From Thalassospira alkalitolerans (GTDB taxonomy: Bacteria > Pseudomonadota > Alphaproteobacteria > Rhodospirillales > Thalassospiraceae): 64,000 nucleotides of DNA. The translations under genes and the position numbers were made by a program. This document shows, piece by piece, positions 53,352 through 61,476 of this stretch. Each line of letters begins with the position of its first letter. Position 1 is the stretch's first letter. The stretch is from contig NZ_JFKB01000005.1 of the NCBI RefSeq assembly GCF_002115745.1, forward strand, positions 124,001-188,000, read 5' to 3'. The notes beneath the pieces were generated by a model. The model worked only from the letters and a program-made list of their open reading frames with translations. It had not been told where the DNA came from and made no database searches.

Positions 53352-54172
53352 AACGCGCCCTCCGCCCGGTTCAGTTCCGCCGGTGTTGCGCCCAGTTGGC
53401 GCAGCAATTCGGCCTGATGGCGCAAAATATCGGGATCGGTAACATCACGCGGGATTTTGCCATCGGGGATAATGGCATCGGCCAATGTTGCCGGTGCGCC
53501 GCGCAGCACATGCACCCGGTCGCCAATCCGAAGCGCTTCGAGTGGATCATGGGTTACCAGCAGCACCGTCTTGCCACGCAAGACCCGTGCGGCCAAATCT
53601 TGCAACCGCATACGGTTAAGCGGATCAAGGGCGGAAAACGGTTCATCCATCAGGACAACCGGGCGATCTTCCATCAGGGTCCTGGCAAGGGCGGCACGCT
53701 GTTTCATCCCGCCGGAAAGCTCGGCCGGGCGCAGATGGGCGGCGTCTGATAATCCGACATCGCCGATCAAGGCATCGGCACGATCAAGGTCGGGGCGTTG
53801 ATTGCGCAAAACCGCCCCCAGAAGCACATTCTGGCGGACGGTTCGCCAAGGCAGCAACAAATCCTGTTGCGCCATATAGGCCACGCGCCCGGAAAGCGGT
53901 TTTGCATCCGAACAAGTGATGTCACCATTGGCATCGCCATCAACCAATCCGGCGAGGTATCGCAACAGCGTGCTTTTGCCGACACCCGATGGGCCCAGCA
54001 AACAGGTGAAACTGTTGGCCGGCAAGGTCAGATCAAGATCGTGAAAAATATCGTCGCCGTTAAAGGCCACACGTCCGTCATGCAGATGAATATCAAACCG
54101 CGTTTGAACCCCGGTAAGAACGGGTTTATGCGGGGATTGGGCCGAAAGGGGCGCTGGTTCTATCGTGTGCAT
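53348..54172 (-). CDS. thiZ: Thiamine-precursor ABC transporter, ATP-binding protein
   Basis: 274-residue ABC ATPase. Walker A is CLLGPSGVGKSTLLRYLAGL, the Q-loop MAQQDLLLPW, the signature LSGGMKQRAALARTLMED, Walker B RPVVLMDEPFSALDP, and the H-loop LLVTHDPLEALRIGDRV. The family is the NitT/TauT-like group used for pyrimidine uptake. It is the first gene of the operon; the ATG at 54172 lies five bases after the end of the riboswitch. Confidence 0.92.
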   Translation of the reverse strand: MHTIEPAPLSAQSPHKPVLTGVQTRFDIHLHDGRVAFNGDDIFHDLDLTLPANSFTCLLGPSGVGKSTLLRYLAGLVDGDANGDITCSDAKPLSGRVAYMAQQDLLLPWRTVRQNVLLGAVLRNQRPDLDRADALIGDVGLSDAAHLRPAELSGGMKQRAALARTLMEDRPVVLMDEPFSALDPLNRMRLQDLAARVLRGKTVLLVTHDPLEALRIGDRVHVLRGAPATLADAIIPDGKIPRDVTDPDILRHQAELLRQLGATPAELNRAEGAL

Positions 54173-54175
54173 TCG

Positions 54176-54268
54176 ATCCTTCCTACGCCGGTGTTAACCG
54201 GTTCAGGTTCAAAGGGTCGTTCGGCAACACCGAACCTCTCAGCCGACTTACGATCGGCCCCCCTGGAG
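54176..54268 (-). promoter_or_regulatory. TPP riboswitch (THI element) of thiZXY
   Basis: Read on the minus strand this has the conserved core: GGGGGGCC, then GGCTGAGAGG, ACCCTTTGAACCTGA and, to close, CCGGCGTAGG, all in order and with normal spacing. TPP binding is expected to switch off the transporter. The ribosome site AGGAAGGA (54184-54177) is part of the 3' end of the element, so control at translation start is likely. Confidence 0.95.
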
Positions 54269-54276
54269 ATGACGGG

Positions 54277-54305
54277 ACTATGCGCAGATCAAGACAGGAC
54301 GTCAA
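54277..54305 (-). promoter_or_regulatory. Predicted promoter of thiZXY
   Basis: On the minus strand TTGACG (54305-54300), 17-base spacer, CATAGT (54282-54277). The transcript would begin right at the riboswitch. Confidence 0.5.
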
Positions 54306-54432
54306 GGTTTCAGATTAAAGGTCGGGGGGATGATATTTCATCATGATGAAACCAAAATAGGTTCGTCGGGCTTTCTCTGCGCTGTTAGGTTGAGCATTGT
54401 TGTTTCATGCTGCCACCAAGATTGGAGCCCAG

Positions 54433-55515
54433 ATGCGTTTTTTAAACCGGATGATCGGTGCAATTCTGTCGTGCTGTGTTGTGGCGTTTGCCGGGTTTTC
54501 CGGTTTGGCGCAGGCGGCGGCATCGCTGAAACAGCCGGAACCGTCGGGATCGGTTGGTGTTCAAACGATCATGACGAATAACGCAATGCGGTCCGATCCG
54601 GTGGCGGTATCAATCTGGTACCCGGCGGATAAGGCCGGGGCGACAACCATGATCGGTGGCAATGCGGTTTTTGATGGTGTTTCCGCCATACCCGATGCCG
54701 GTTTTGCCAATGGTAAGTTCCCCGCTGTTCTTATTGCCCATGGCGGTATGCGTTCGGCCCCGCATCTCAGCGACTGGATCGCGCATGATCTTGCCATGGC
54801 CGGTTATGTTGCAATTGTTGTGCGTCCGCCAAAAATTGCGCCGGATCGTGCCGGTGATGCCGTTGCCGAAATCTGGTTGCGGCCGCAGGATTATGTTGCG
54901 ACCCTTGTCTCGGTCAAAGGTGATGCGCGGTTTAATGATCATATCGATTCGGACCGAATAGGATTTCTAGGGTTCCAGTTGGGCGGCACATCTGCCTTGA
55001 TGCTGGCCGGTGCGCGGCTTGACCCGAATGCCTTTGCTGCGTCTTGTGATACCGGCGGCACCGGGATTGATTGCGGCTGGTTTGGCAAGAATGGCATTGA
55101 TCTGCACAAGGTTGATGCCGCTGCTACCGCGCAAGATCATCATAATATTGATCTTGCCACGGTGATTGCCGTTGATCCGGAACTGACGACCAGTTTTGAT
55201 CGTCAAACCCTTGGTGCGATCATTCTTCCCATCAGCGTTATCAATCTGGGCAAGCCGGGCGATATTCATCCGGGGCTTGATGCATCTGCATTGGCGCAGA
55301 TTATTCCCGATGCCCGTTATCAAACCATCGATGCCGCCAGCCGGTTTAGCGCCTTTGCGACCTGTACGCCAAAGGCCGTCATGATCCTGCGTGAAGATGG
55401 TGATGACGGTGCGATTTGCATGGATGGGGGCGATGTTAACCGTGTTGATATTCACGCCGATCTTGCCGCGCGCATTACGGCGGCCCTGCAGCATGGGTTT
55501 GCACCAACCAATTGA
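54433..55515 (+). CDS. Exported alpha/beta-hydrolase-fold protein with altered nucleophile
   Basis: About 360 residues, related to dienelactone-hydrolase-like predicted lipases. A signal peptide (ILSCCVVAFAGFSGLAQAAA) is present. FPAVLIAHGGMRSAPHLSDW and HDLAMAGYVAIVV fit the family, but the nucleophile elbow reads GFLGFQLGGTSA: Gln182 replaces the expected serine. IDCGWF and four other cysteines suggest disulfides. If the substitution is real it is probably not a hydrolase and may act by binding. The ATG at 54433 was chosen; the frame opens at 54397. Confidence 0.72.
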   Translation: MRFLNRMIGAILSCCVVAFAGFSGLAQAAASLKQPEPSGSVGVQTIMTNNAMRSDPVAVSIWYPADKAGATTMIGGNAVFDGVSAIPDAGFANGKFPAVLIAHGGMRSAPHLSDWIAHDLAMAGYVAIVVRPPKIAPDRAGDAVAEIWLRPQDYVATLVSVKGDARFNDHIDSDRIGFLGFQLGGTSALMLAGARLDPNAFAASCDTGGTGIDCGWFGKNGIDLHKVDAAATAQDHHNIDLATVIAVDPELTTSFDRQTLGAIILPISVINLGKPGDIHPGLDASALAQIIPDARYQTIDAASRFSAFATCTPKAVMILREDGDDGAICMDGGDVNRVDIHADLAARITAALQHGFAPTN

Positions 55516-55554
55516 TTTGTCGGTGCCTGTGGACCTGTGCAGGGCCGCAATTAA

Positions 55555-56535
55555 TTACTTGGATGTGCTGTCTTGCGTTAGCAGCGCAATCGCACCGCTT
55601 GTTCGGCCTGCTTCAAGGTCGGCATGGGCGCGTGTGGCCTTGGAAAGGGGATATTCGGTCGCGGCCGGAAAATCATATAGGCGTAAAATGTCGAACCAGG
55701 CGTGTGCGGCCCGGTGATAGTTTTCTGTATCGGTGACATAGGCAAGGATACTGGGCCGGGCAAGAAACCGGTTGGTCAGATGTCGCAGGTCAAGCGGCGG
55801 TATGTCACCGGCAATCTGACCGATTGTTGCGGTAATCCCGAACGGTTTGGTTGTGCGCAGGGATTTGGTCAGATTATCACCGCCGATCCCGTCAATCGCG
55901 TAATCAACACCCCGTCCGGATGTCAGGTCCATGACGGCGGTTTCAAAATCCTGTTCGCGATACAGGATCGCGTGATCAAGCCCCTGCAATCTTGCGGCCT
56001 GTGCCTTGTCGGGCGAGCCGATTGTTCCGATGGTTGTCGCCCCCAAGTGCTTGGCCCAGCGGACTAATATTTGGCCCAGACCGCCTGCGGCGGCATGGAT
56101 CAGAACGGTTTGGCCGGGTGTGACGCGGCCAATTTGTTCCAATAAAAAATAGGTGGTCATGCCGCGCAAGAAGGAACCGGCGATCTGATTGGGGGGGAGA
56201 TCATCGGGGAGTTTGATCAATTGGCGTGCCGAAATATTGCGTCCTGAAACATAGCTTCCGGCCGGAAAACCGGCATAGGCAACCTTGTCGCCGATGGCAA
56301 ATCCGGTTACGTCCGGGCCTGTTTCCGCAACGGTTCCGACGGCTTCAACCCCAATGATTCCGGGCATTTTTGGTAATGGATACAGACCGGTGCGATGATA
56401 GATATCGACAAAATTGACCCCGATCCGGCTTTGGTCAATCCGGACTTCACCCGCGGCGGGTGCGGGTAAATTGATCACGCGTTCCTGAAGGCATTCCGGG
56501 CCGCCGATTTGGCTAAGTTCGATGATTCTGGTCAT
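55555..56535 (-). CDS. Zinc-independent quinone oxidoreductase (QOR) of the MDR superfamily
   Basis: NADPH:quinone reductase-like enzyme, 326 residues. GVNFVDIYHRTGLYPLPKMP and GIIGVEAVGTVAETGPDVTG begin the GroES-like domain; LIHAAAGGLGQILVRWAKHL is the NADPH site with AAxGGxG. Zinc-ligand cysteines of classical alcohol dehydrogenases are absent, as in QOR. It is divergent from a LysR regulator, separated by 98 bases. Confidence 0.88.
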   Translation of the reverse strand: MTRIIELSQIGGPECLQERVINLPAPAAGEVRIDQSRIGVNFVDIYHRTGLYPLPKMPGIIGVEAVGTVAETGPDVTGFAIGDKVAYAGFPAGSYVSGRNISARQLIKLPDDLPPNQIAGSFLRGMTTYFLLEQIGRVTPGQTVLIHAAAGGLGQILVRWAKHLGATTIGTIGSPDKAQAARLQGLDHAILYREQDFETAVMDLTSGRGVDYAIDGIGGDNLTKSLRTTKPFGITATIGQIAGDIPPLDLRHLTNRFLARPSILAYVTDTENYHRAAHAWFDILRLYDFPAATEYPLSKATRAHADLEAGRTSGAIALLTQDSTSK

Positions 56536-56633
56536 AAACGACTCCTGATATTTGATGTAAAATCAGGAATATCTGTTGTTTTGCTTGGGGAAAATTCCCT
56601 ATATTCGCATAGTCGATGGGGAAAAATGCGCAA

Positions 56634-57491
56634 ATGAACTGGGAAGACTACCGATACTTTCTGGCCCTGGCCGATACAGGCAGTTTTTCGGCGGCGGCAC
56701 GGGAACTGGATGTGGATCACAGCACGGTTGCGCGTCGGGTCACTGCGCTTGAAACCACATTCGGGGTCCGGTTGATTGATCGTTTGCCGAAATCGGTGAC
56801 GCTGACGGTTGATGGCAAATTGGTTGCCGAACAGGGGCGGCTGGCCGTTTTGGCGATGCAGGCGGTTGAACGTGTTGCGGCGGGATCCGCCGATCATGTT
56901 TCGGGAACTGTATGTGTGAGCGCACCCCCCGCCCTGGCCAGTCAGATCATCGGGCCAAAAGTCCGGGAATTGCGGCAACAGCATCCTGATATCGATCTTG
57001 TCTTGCAGGGCGAAACCCGGTCAACAGACCTGAACCGGCGGCAGGCCGATATTGCGTTGCGCCTGTCGCGCCCGCAAAAATCGGCGGTCACAGTGCGCAA
57101 ACTGGCCGATATGCCGTTCGGTTTTTACAGCGCGCCGGGCTATGACAAGCCCGAGCACGTCTGGGACTTTATCAGTTGGGATGAAACGACGGCCAATATT
57201 CCGCAATATCGCTGGATCGAGGAGCGGTTGGACGGGCGCAAGGTCGTGCTGCGCACCAATGATACCAGCATACAGGCCACGGCGGCGGGGTCGGGGCTGG
57301 GGGTTGCGATTTTGCCGCGCTTTGTCGGGGATGCCGATCCAAGACTGGCGCGCCTTCATCCCGACGAGGTTTTCCCGCCGCGCGAGGTCTGGATGCTGGT
57401 GCATGATGATCTGCGTCATGCACCGCGCATCCGAACCGTGATGGATTTCCTGATCAAGACCGTTGCCGTGCTGAAACGCCACGCGGTCTGA
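56634..57491 (+). CDS. LysR-family transcriptional regulator
   Basis: 285 residues. The N-terminal winged HTH is WEDYRYFLALADTGSFSAAA with RELDVDHSTVARRVTALE; the hinge and effector domain follow (GTVCVSAPPALASQIIGPKV). It is likely to regulate the divergent quinone oxidoreductase through the 98-base intergenic region, where an AT-rich TTTGCTTG..AATTCCC stretch lies; no T-N11-A site could be fixed. The ATG at 56634 was chosen; an ATG at 56616 is also in frame. Confidence 0.88.
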   Translation: MNWEDYRYFLALADTGSFSAAARELDVDHSTVARRVTALETTFGVRLIDRLPKSVTLTVDGKLVAEQGRLAVLAMQAVERVAAGSADHVSGTVCVSAPPALASQIIGPKVRELRQQHPDIDLVLQGETRSTDLNRRQADIALRLSRPQKSAVTVRKLADMPFGFYSAPGYDKPEHVWDFISWDETTANIPQYRWIEERLDGRKVVLRTNDTSIQATAAGSGLGVAILPRFVGDADPRLARLHPDEVFPPREVWMLVHDDLRHAPRIRTVMDFLIKTVAVLKRHAV

Positions 57492-57501
57492 GCAATCGAT
57501 A

Positions 57502-57539
57502 TATCGCCTAGTACATATCGCCGAGTACATATCGCCTAC
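57502..57539. repeat. Short tandem repeat, 14-base unit
   Basis: Two adjacent units TATCGCCTAGTACA (57502-57515) and TATCGCCGAGTACA (57516-57529), then a partial third (57530-57539), between the stops of the LysR and CoA transferase genes. It may cap two convergent transcripts or be a recent slippage product. Confidence 0.75.
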
Positions 57540-57542
57540 CAC

Positions 57543-58913
57543 CTACCACCACATCGCCGGGCTGGATCGAAGCCGTCCTGCCGGATGGTTCCAGCATGCG
57601 GGAACACCGTCGATGACAGCCGGAAAGCGGATGCGGCGTGCAGCACCCCAGTTTGTAACCTCGACCCTTGGGTCGATATCACCCGGCGTTTCCGGGGGCA
57701 TGATGTGGTTGCGGGTTTTTTGTGCCGTGTCGCACAGAAGATGGGCGGTGCGGGCCAGTGAATGACGGGCGGAACGGACAATGCCCGATTGCTGGCGGAT
57801 TAAAAGCGCCTTTACCGCACTTGCCGCCATCAGATAGCCGGTGGCGTGATCAAGCGCCTGTACCGGCAGTGGAACGGGTTTTGATGCACCAGCGTTTTTC
57901 ATGCCGAAATCGGCGATGCCGCAACTCATTTGTACCAGACTGTCAAAGCCGCGCCGTGTCGCCCATGGGCCGGTCCAGCCATAGGCGCAAAGGGTAATAT
58001 CAATCAGGGCCGGGTTGATGTGGCGGCGTTGCCCGGCATCATATCCCAGATGGGGCAGGGCATCGGGGCGATAGCCGTGCAAGATGATGTCTGCCCCGGC
58101 AAGTAATTCTTCGAACCGGTGGCGATCAGATGCCTGTGTAAGGTCAAGCCCGGCACAGCGTTTGCCAAGGGTGACTTCGGGGATAACCGCACCTTCGTCC
58201 CATCCCGGCGGATCAAGGCGCAGAACATCCGCACCATAGGCCGCCAGAAATCGCCCGGCGACCGGGCCTGACAAAACCCGCGTCAAGTCCAGAACGCGAA
58301 TACCGGCCAAGGGGCGGTCGGGTTGAATAATCCGGTCAGTTGCGGTGACAGGGCCATGGTGATGCCAATCAATCAACGGCTCATTCGCAACGGCCTTGCC
58401 CTGTGGGTGGGATTGCCAGTTTTCAAGGCTGCGCATTGTGGCGGCACAGCCACCCGCCGCAATCACGGCGGCTTCAAGATCATCGGCATTCCATCGTGCC
58501 ACAACCGGGGCAAGGCTTTGACGATCAGCATGATCGCCCAGAACCGAAAGGGCGGCGGCGCGGTGATGGGCGGCATTGGTGTGAAGGCGTATCCAGCCAT
58601 CATTGGTTTGATAGTCGCCGGCAATGGCATCCCATAATCCGGGCAATTCCCAGCCATCGGGGCGGATTGTCATATCAAACCATTTCGAGGCCAAACGTTG
58701 ATCAATTGTGACCGGGGCAAGATCATCGGTTTCAAGCCCGCGATAGCGCGCAATCATGGCAGCGGCCATGCCAATTGATGCGGTGGCAAGATCGGTCACG
58801 GCAAAAAACGATGGCAGGGCATCGGTGCCGGTGATTGTGATCGCGGGCGGGGGCGCGATGCCGCCAGAATGATCAAGGGCGGTGGCAATCGGGGCGATGA
58901 ACGGGTTGGTCAT
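57543..58913 (-). CDS. CoA transferase, family III (CaiB/BaiF-like)
   Basis: 456 residues. The second half carries the family core: RVLDLTRVLSGPVAGRFLAA, VTLGKRCAGLDLTQASDRHR, GADIILHGYRPDALPHLG, and WATRRGFDSLVQMSCGIADF, where the catalytic aspartate sits. The first half (WELPGLWDAIAGDYQTNDGW, RAAALSVLGDHADRQSLAPV) resembles the alpha/beta region of a second CoA-transferase unit, so the protein looks like two fused halves. CoA donor and acceptor unknown. It is divergent from the citrate-synthase homologue. The C terminus extends to WW next to the repeat. Confidence 0.85.
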   Translation of the reverse strand: MTNPFIAPIATALDHSGGIAPPPAITITGTDALPSFFAVTDLATASIGMAAAMIARYRGLETDDLAPVTIDQRLASKWFDMTIRPDGWELPGLWDAIAGDYQTNDGWIRLHTNAAHHRAAALSVLGDHADRQSLAPVVARWNADDLEAAVIAAGGCAATMRSLENWQSHPQGKAVANEPLIDWHHHGPVTATDRIIQPDRPLAGIRVLDLTRVLSGPVAGRFLAAYGADVLRLDPPGWDEGAVIPEVTLGKRCAGLDLTQASDRHRFEELLAGADIILHGYRPDALPHLGYDAGQRRHINPALIDITLCAYGWTGPWATRRGFDSLVQMSCGIADFGMKNAGASKPVPLPVQALDHATGYLMAASAVKALLIRQQSGIVRSARHSLARTAHLLCDTAQKTRNHIMPPETPGDIDPRVEVTNWGAARRIRFPAVIDGVPACWNHPAGRLRSSPAMWW

Positions 58914-59007
58914 GATGCGGCTCCTTTTTCAAACCCAAAGCGGGCAGGGGATGGGCAAGCATCATCCGGGGCTGGACAAATCGTCAATCTTGATCAAGAT
59001 AATCAAT

Positions 59008-60165
59008 ATGAAAAATAATGATGCGCCCCTTAACGAGACTGCGTTTTTTACGCTTTCGGCACAGGATGTTTGTGCGGCAACCGGCATTTCGCGGGCGACG
59101 CTTTATGCCTATGTCAGTCGCGGGATCGTGCGCGCCATTGCCCATCCCGGCGATGGCCGCAAAAGCCTGTATGACAGGCGCGACATGCGCAAAATCCTTG
59201 CGGGTAAAAAACGCGGCCGGTCGCGGCAATCGGTGGCGGCATCGACGATTGATTGGGGCGAACCCATTCTGGTGTCAAAAATCACCCGTATTGCCGATGG
59301 TCAGTTTTATTATCGCGGCAAAGACGCGGTGGTGCTTTCCGATACCATGACATTGGAAGACGTTGCGCGCCATCTGGCCGGATTGCGGATTGATGCCGAT
59401 CGGTGTGGCGCCCCGGATTTTGCCCCGGCCGATCATGCGACGCCGTTTGACCGGGTGATCGCGATGATGGCCGGGCAGGTAACAGGCCCAACGGCCAGAG
59501 ATGGTCGCCCGATGGCGGCAAAATTGATGCGGTTGGCGGCCTTGGCGGCGGCGGGTATTGGCGATGACGGTGAAAGCCCGATCCATGTGATATTGGCGCG
59601 GGCCTGGGGGGCGAAAAGCCGGTCGGATGCGCCGGAACTGTTGCGCCGGGCCTTGGTTTTATGTGCTGATCATGAACTGAATGCGTCGGCCTATGCGGTG
59701 CGGGTGGCGGCATCGGCGGGGGCGAGTTTACCTGCATCGTTGCTGGCGGGATTGGCGACATTATCGGGCACGCGGCACGGCGGATTAACCCCGCGATGCC
59801 GCAAATGGATGGATCAGGTGGCAAAGGGCAAAATTGATCCGGCTTTTGATCCGGTGGGGAACAACGTGCCGCCCGGCTTTGGTCATCCGCTTTATCCCGA
59901 TGGGGATCCGCGCACACGCGCCATCATGCAATCCTGTGGTCAGGTCGGCGATGCGTTCTGGGCGCGGATTGCGGCGCGTGTGACGGATGAAACCGGGCAA
60001 TATCCCAGCCTTGATTTCGGGCTGGCGTTGCTGGAACGCGAACTTGATTTACCCAAAGGGGCCGGGCTTGGCATTTTTGCGGTTGGCCGGATGGCGGGCT
60101 GGATCGCGCATTTGTTTGAACAGCGCCAAAGCGGCAAGATCATTCGGCCACGGGCGGCGGAGTAA
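59008..60165 (+). CDS. Citrate-synthase-family protein with N-terminal HTH domain
   Basis: About 385 residues. An N-terminal MerR/excisionase-like helix-turn-helix (LSAQDVCAATGISRATLYAY, VSRGIVRAIAHP) precedes a citrate synthase fold. Catalytic equivalents are present: CADHELNASAYAVRVAASAG (first His), GFGHPLYPDGDPR (second His), and PSLDFGLALLERELDLPKGA (Asp). It is shorter than TCA citrate synthases. HTH-fused homologues exist in proteobacteria but are not well understood. It is divergent from the CoA transferase, so the two may form a pathway with a regulatory link. The ATG at 59008 was chosen; the ribosome site is weak. Confidence 0.82.
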   Translation: MKNNDAPLNETAFFTLSAQDVCAATGISRATLYAYVSRGIVRAIAHPGDGRKSLYDRRDMRKILAGKKRGRSRQSVAASTIDWGEPILVSKITRIADGQFYYRGKDAVVLSDTMTLEDVARHLAGLRIDADRCGAPDFAPADHATPFDRVIAMMAGQVTGPTARDGRPMAAKLMRLAALAAAGIGDDGESPIHVILARAWGAKSRSDAPELLRRALVLCADHELNASAYAVRVAASAGASLPASLLAGLATLSGTRHGGLTPRCRKWMDQVAKGKIDPAFDPVGNNVPPGFGHPLYPDGDPRTRAIMQSCGQVGDAFWARIAARVTDETGQYPSLDFGLALLERELDLPKGAGLGIFAVGRMAGWIAHLFEQRQSGKIIRPRAAE

Positions 60166-60243
60166 CTGTAACTTGATTGAAAATAGCCTCTATATCGGGG
60201 CGAAATATCTTCTGGCGATCCTGTGTGGTAGTCGATGTGCTTA

Positions 60244-61425
60244 TCAATCTGTACTAGCGACATCTACATTTTGTAAAAATAAATATGGTAATAAAGATAG
60301 CATTACTATTAATGAAACAATATAACTTGCTATGTCTCCGCCGTAATTTTCAACCAAATATCCGAATATTGGTGCGAAAATGGCAAATGAAATATCACCA
60401 AACATTGACGTCACAGACATGGCCGTTGCGCGACTTCTTGAATCGGCGCATTTGTTTACCTTAATCCTCATGATAGGGTCTGATATTCCTTGCAAAATGG
60501 CATGCAATAAGAACCCTATCGCCATGATAAGTATACCTGCCACACCGGAAAAATAAAAAGAAATTCCCATAAAGAAGAAGCAAGATACTCCTAGTGCCAC
60601 CTGTGTATTAATATAACCTGCAATATTCGTAATTTTTTCTGTAAAAAAGGATGCAATGAGAGATACTAACAGAATTAGTGTGAAGCATCCCCCCACCCAT
60701 GATAGTGGAATGCCGTGTTCCGTTGCGAAAGGTTGAAAAGCCCAGAATCCAACTTTTACTCCCATCGTGATCAGGCTAAACTGAATAATAAAATGCCGGT
60801 AAGTTTGATTGTTTTTTATCAAGTAGATAATGGAGTAAAATATTTGTGATATACTTGAGCGTTGTCTGTTGATTTCCTTAAGGTAAATCACTGCTATTGG
60901 GGCGGAGAAAATTATTACAACAGAGGAAAGAATAAAAGTTCCAGCCATAGAATACCATGCTGCAAATATCGATCCAAAAGCAGATGCAACTCCTCTGGAT
61001 ATGTTTCTCATTCCCCAGCCGATTGACTCCACTCGTTGATATTCTTCTACCTTGTCCTGAGCCTTGTATTCGTCAAATATCAACGCGGAGTCAGTTCCAG
61101 AAGAAAATGACATGGATATCCCGATGCCAATTTCACAGAGTGCCAAGACAAGATAACTCGATGACAATCCGATACCTAGATAACTAACAGCCGATATTAC
61201 GGCACTGGCAACTAATGCATTCTTTCGGCCAAACTGATCCGCTAATATGCCTCCTGGAACTTCGAAAATTGCTTTGCTGATATAGTAGAAGCTTTCCAGC
61301 ATCAGTGATTGCGACAGAGTGAAACCTAAACTCTGAAAATAAATTAAGCTGAAAGCTACATGGAAATAACTATTTCTACAGATACGGAAAAATATAAAAG
61401 CCCAGCCAAATTTTTCAAATTTCAT
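60244..61425 (-). CDS. MFS transporter in an AT-rich segment
   Basis: 393 residues with twelve predicted membrane segments. The MFS loop is FEVPGGILADQFGRKNALVA; the first half has YLGIGLSSSYLVLALCEIG and the central region KEINRQRSSISQIFYSIIYL. Substrate not assignable, probably a small amphipathic product or drug. The DNA is strikingly AT-rich relative to the rest of the window. It lies 51 bases downstream of the dikinase gene on the same strand, so they are likely co-transcribed; no clear ribosome site precedes the ATG. Confidence 0.8.
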   Translation of the reverse strand: MKFEKFGWAFIFFRICRNSYFHVAFSLIYFQSLGFTLSQSLMLESFYYISKAIFEVPGGILADQFGRKNALVASAVISAVSYLGIGLSSSYLVLALCEIGIGISMSFSSGTDSALIFDEYKAQDKVEEYQRVESIGWGMRNISRGVASAFGSIFAAWYSMAGTFILSSVVIIFSAPIAVIYLKEINRQRSSISQIFYSIIYLIKNNQTYRHFIIQFSLITMGVKVGFWAFQPFATEHGIPLSWVGGCFTLILLVSLIASFFTEKITNIAGYINTQVALGVSCFFFMGISFYFSGVAGILIMAIGFLLHAILQGISDPIMRIKVNKCADSRSRATAMSVTSMFGDISFAIFAPIFGYLVENYGGDIASYIVSLIVMLSLLPYLFLQNVDVASTD

Positions 61426-61437
61426 AGTATTAAATCT

Positions 61438-61466
61438 AAGAAGGTAGAAATTTTATCTGCCTTCTT
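61438..61466 (-). other. Hairpin between the dikinase and MFS genes
   Basis: AAGAAGGTAGA (61438-61448) pairs with TCTGCCTTCTT (61456-61466), one G-T wobble. It is in the 51-base gap just before the MFS start and could modulate MFS expression. Confidence 0.45.
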
Positions 61467-61476
61467 TGTCCCCGAT

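Noticed and set aside
53798-54346. Plus-strand open frame of 182 codons across the riboswitch
   Set aside because: Antisense to thiZ and the TPP riboswitch; no protein features.
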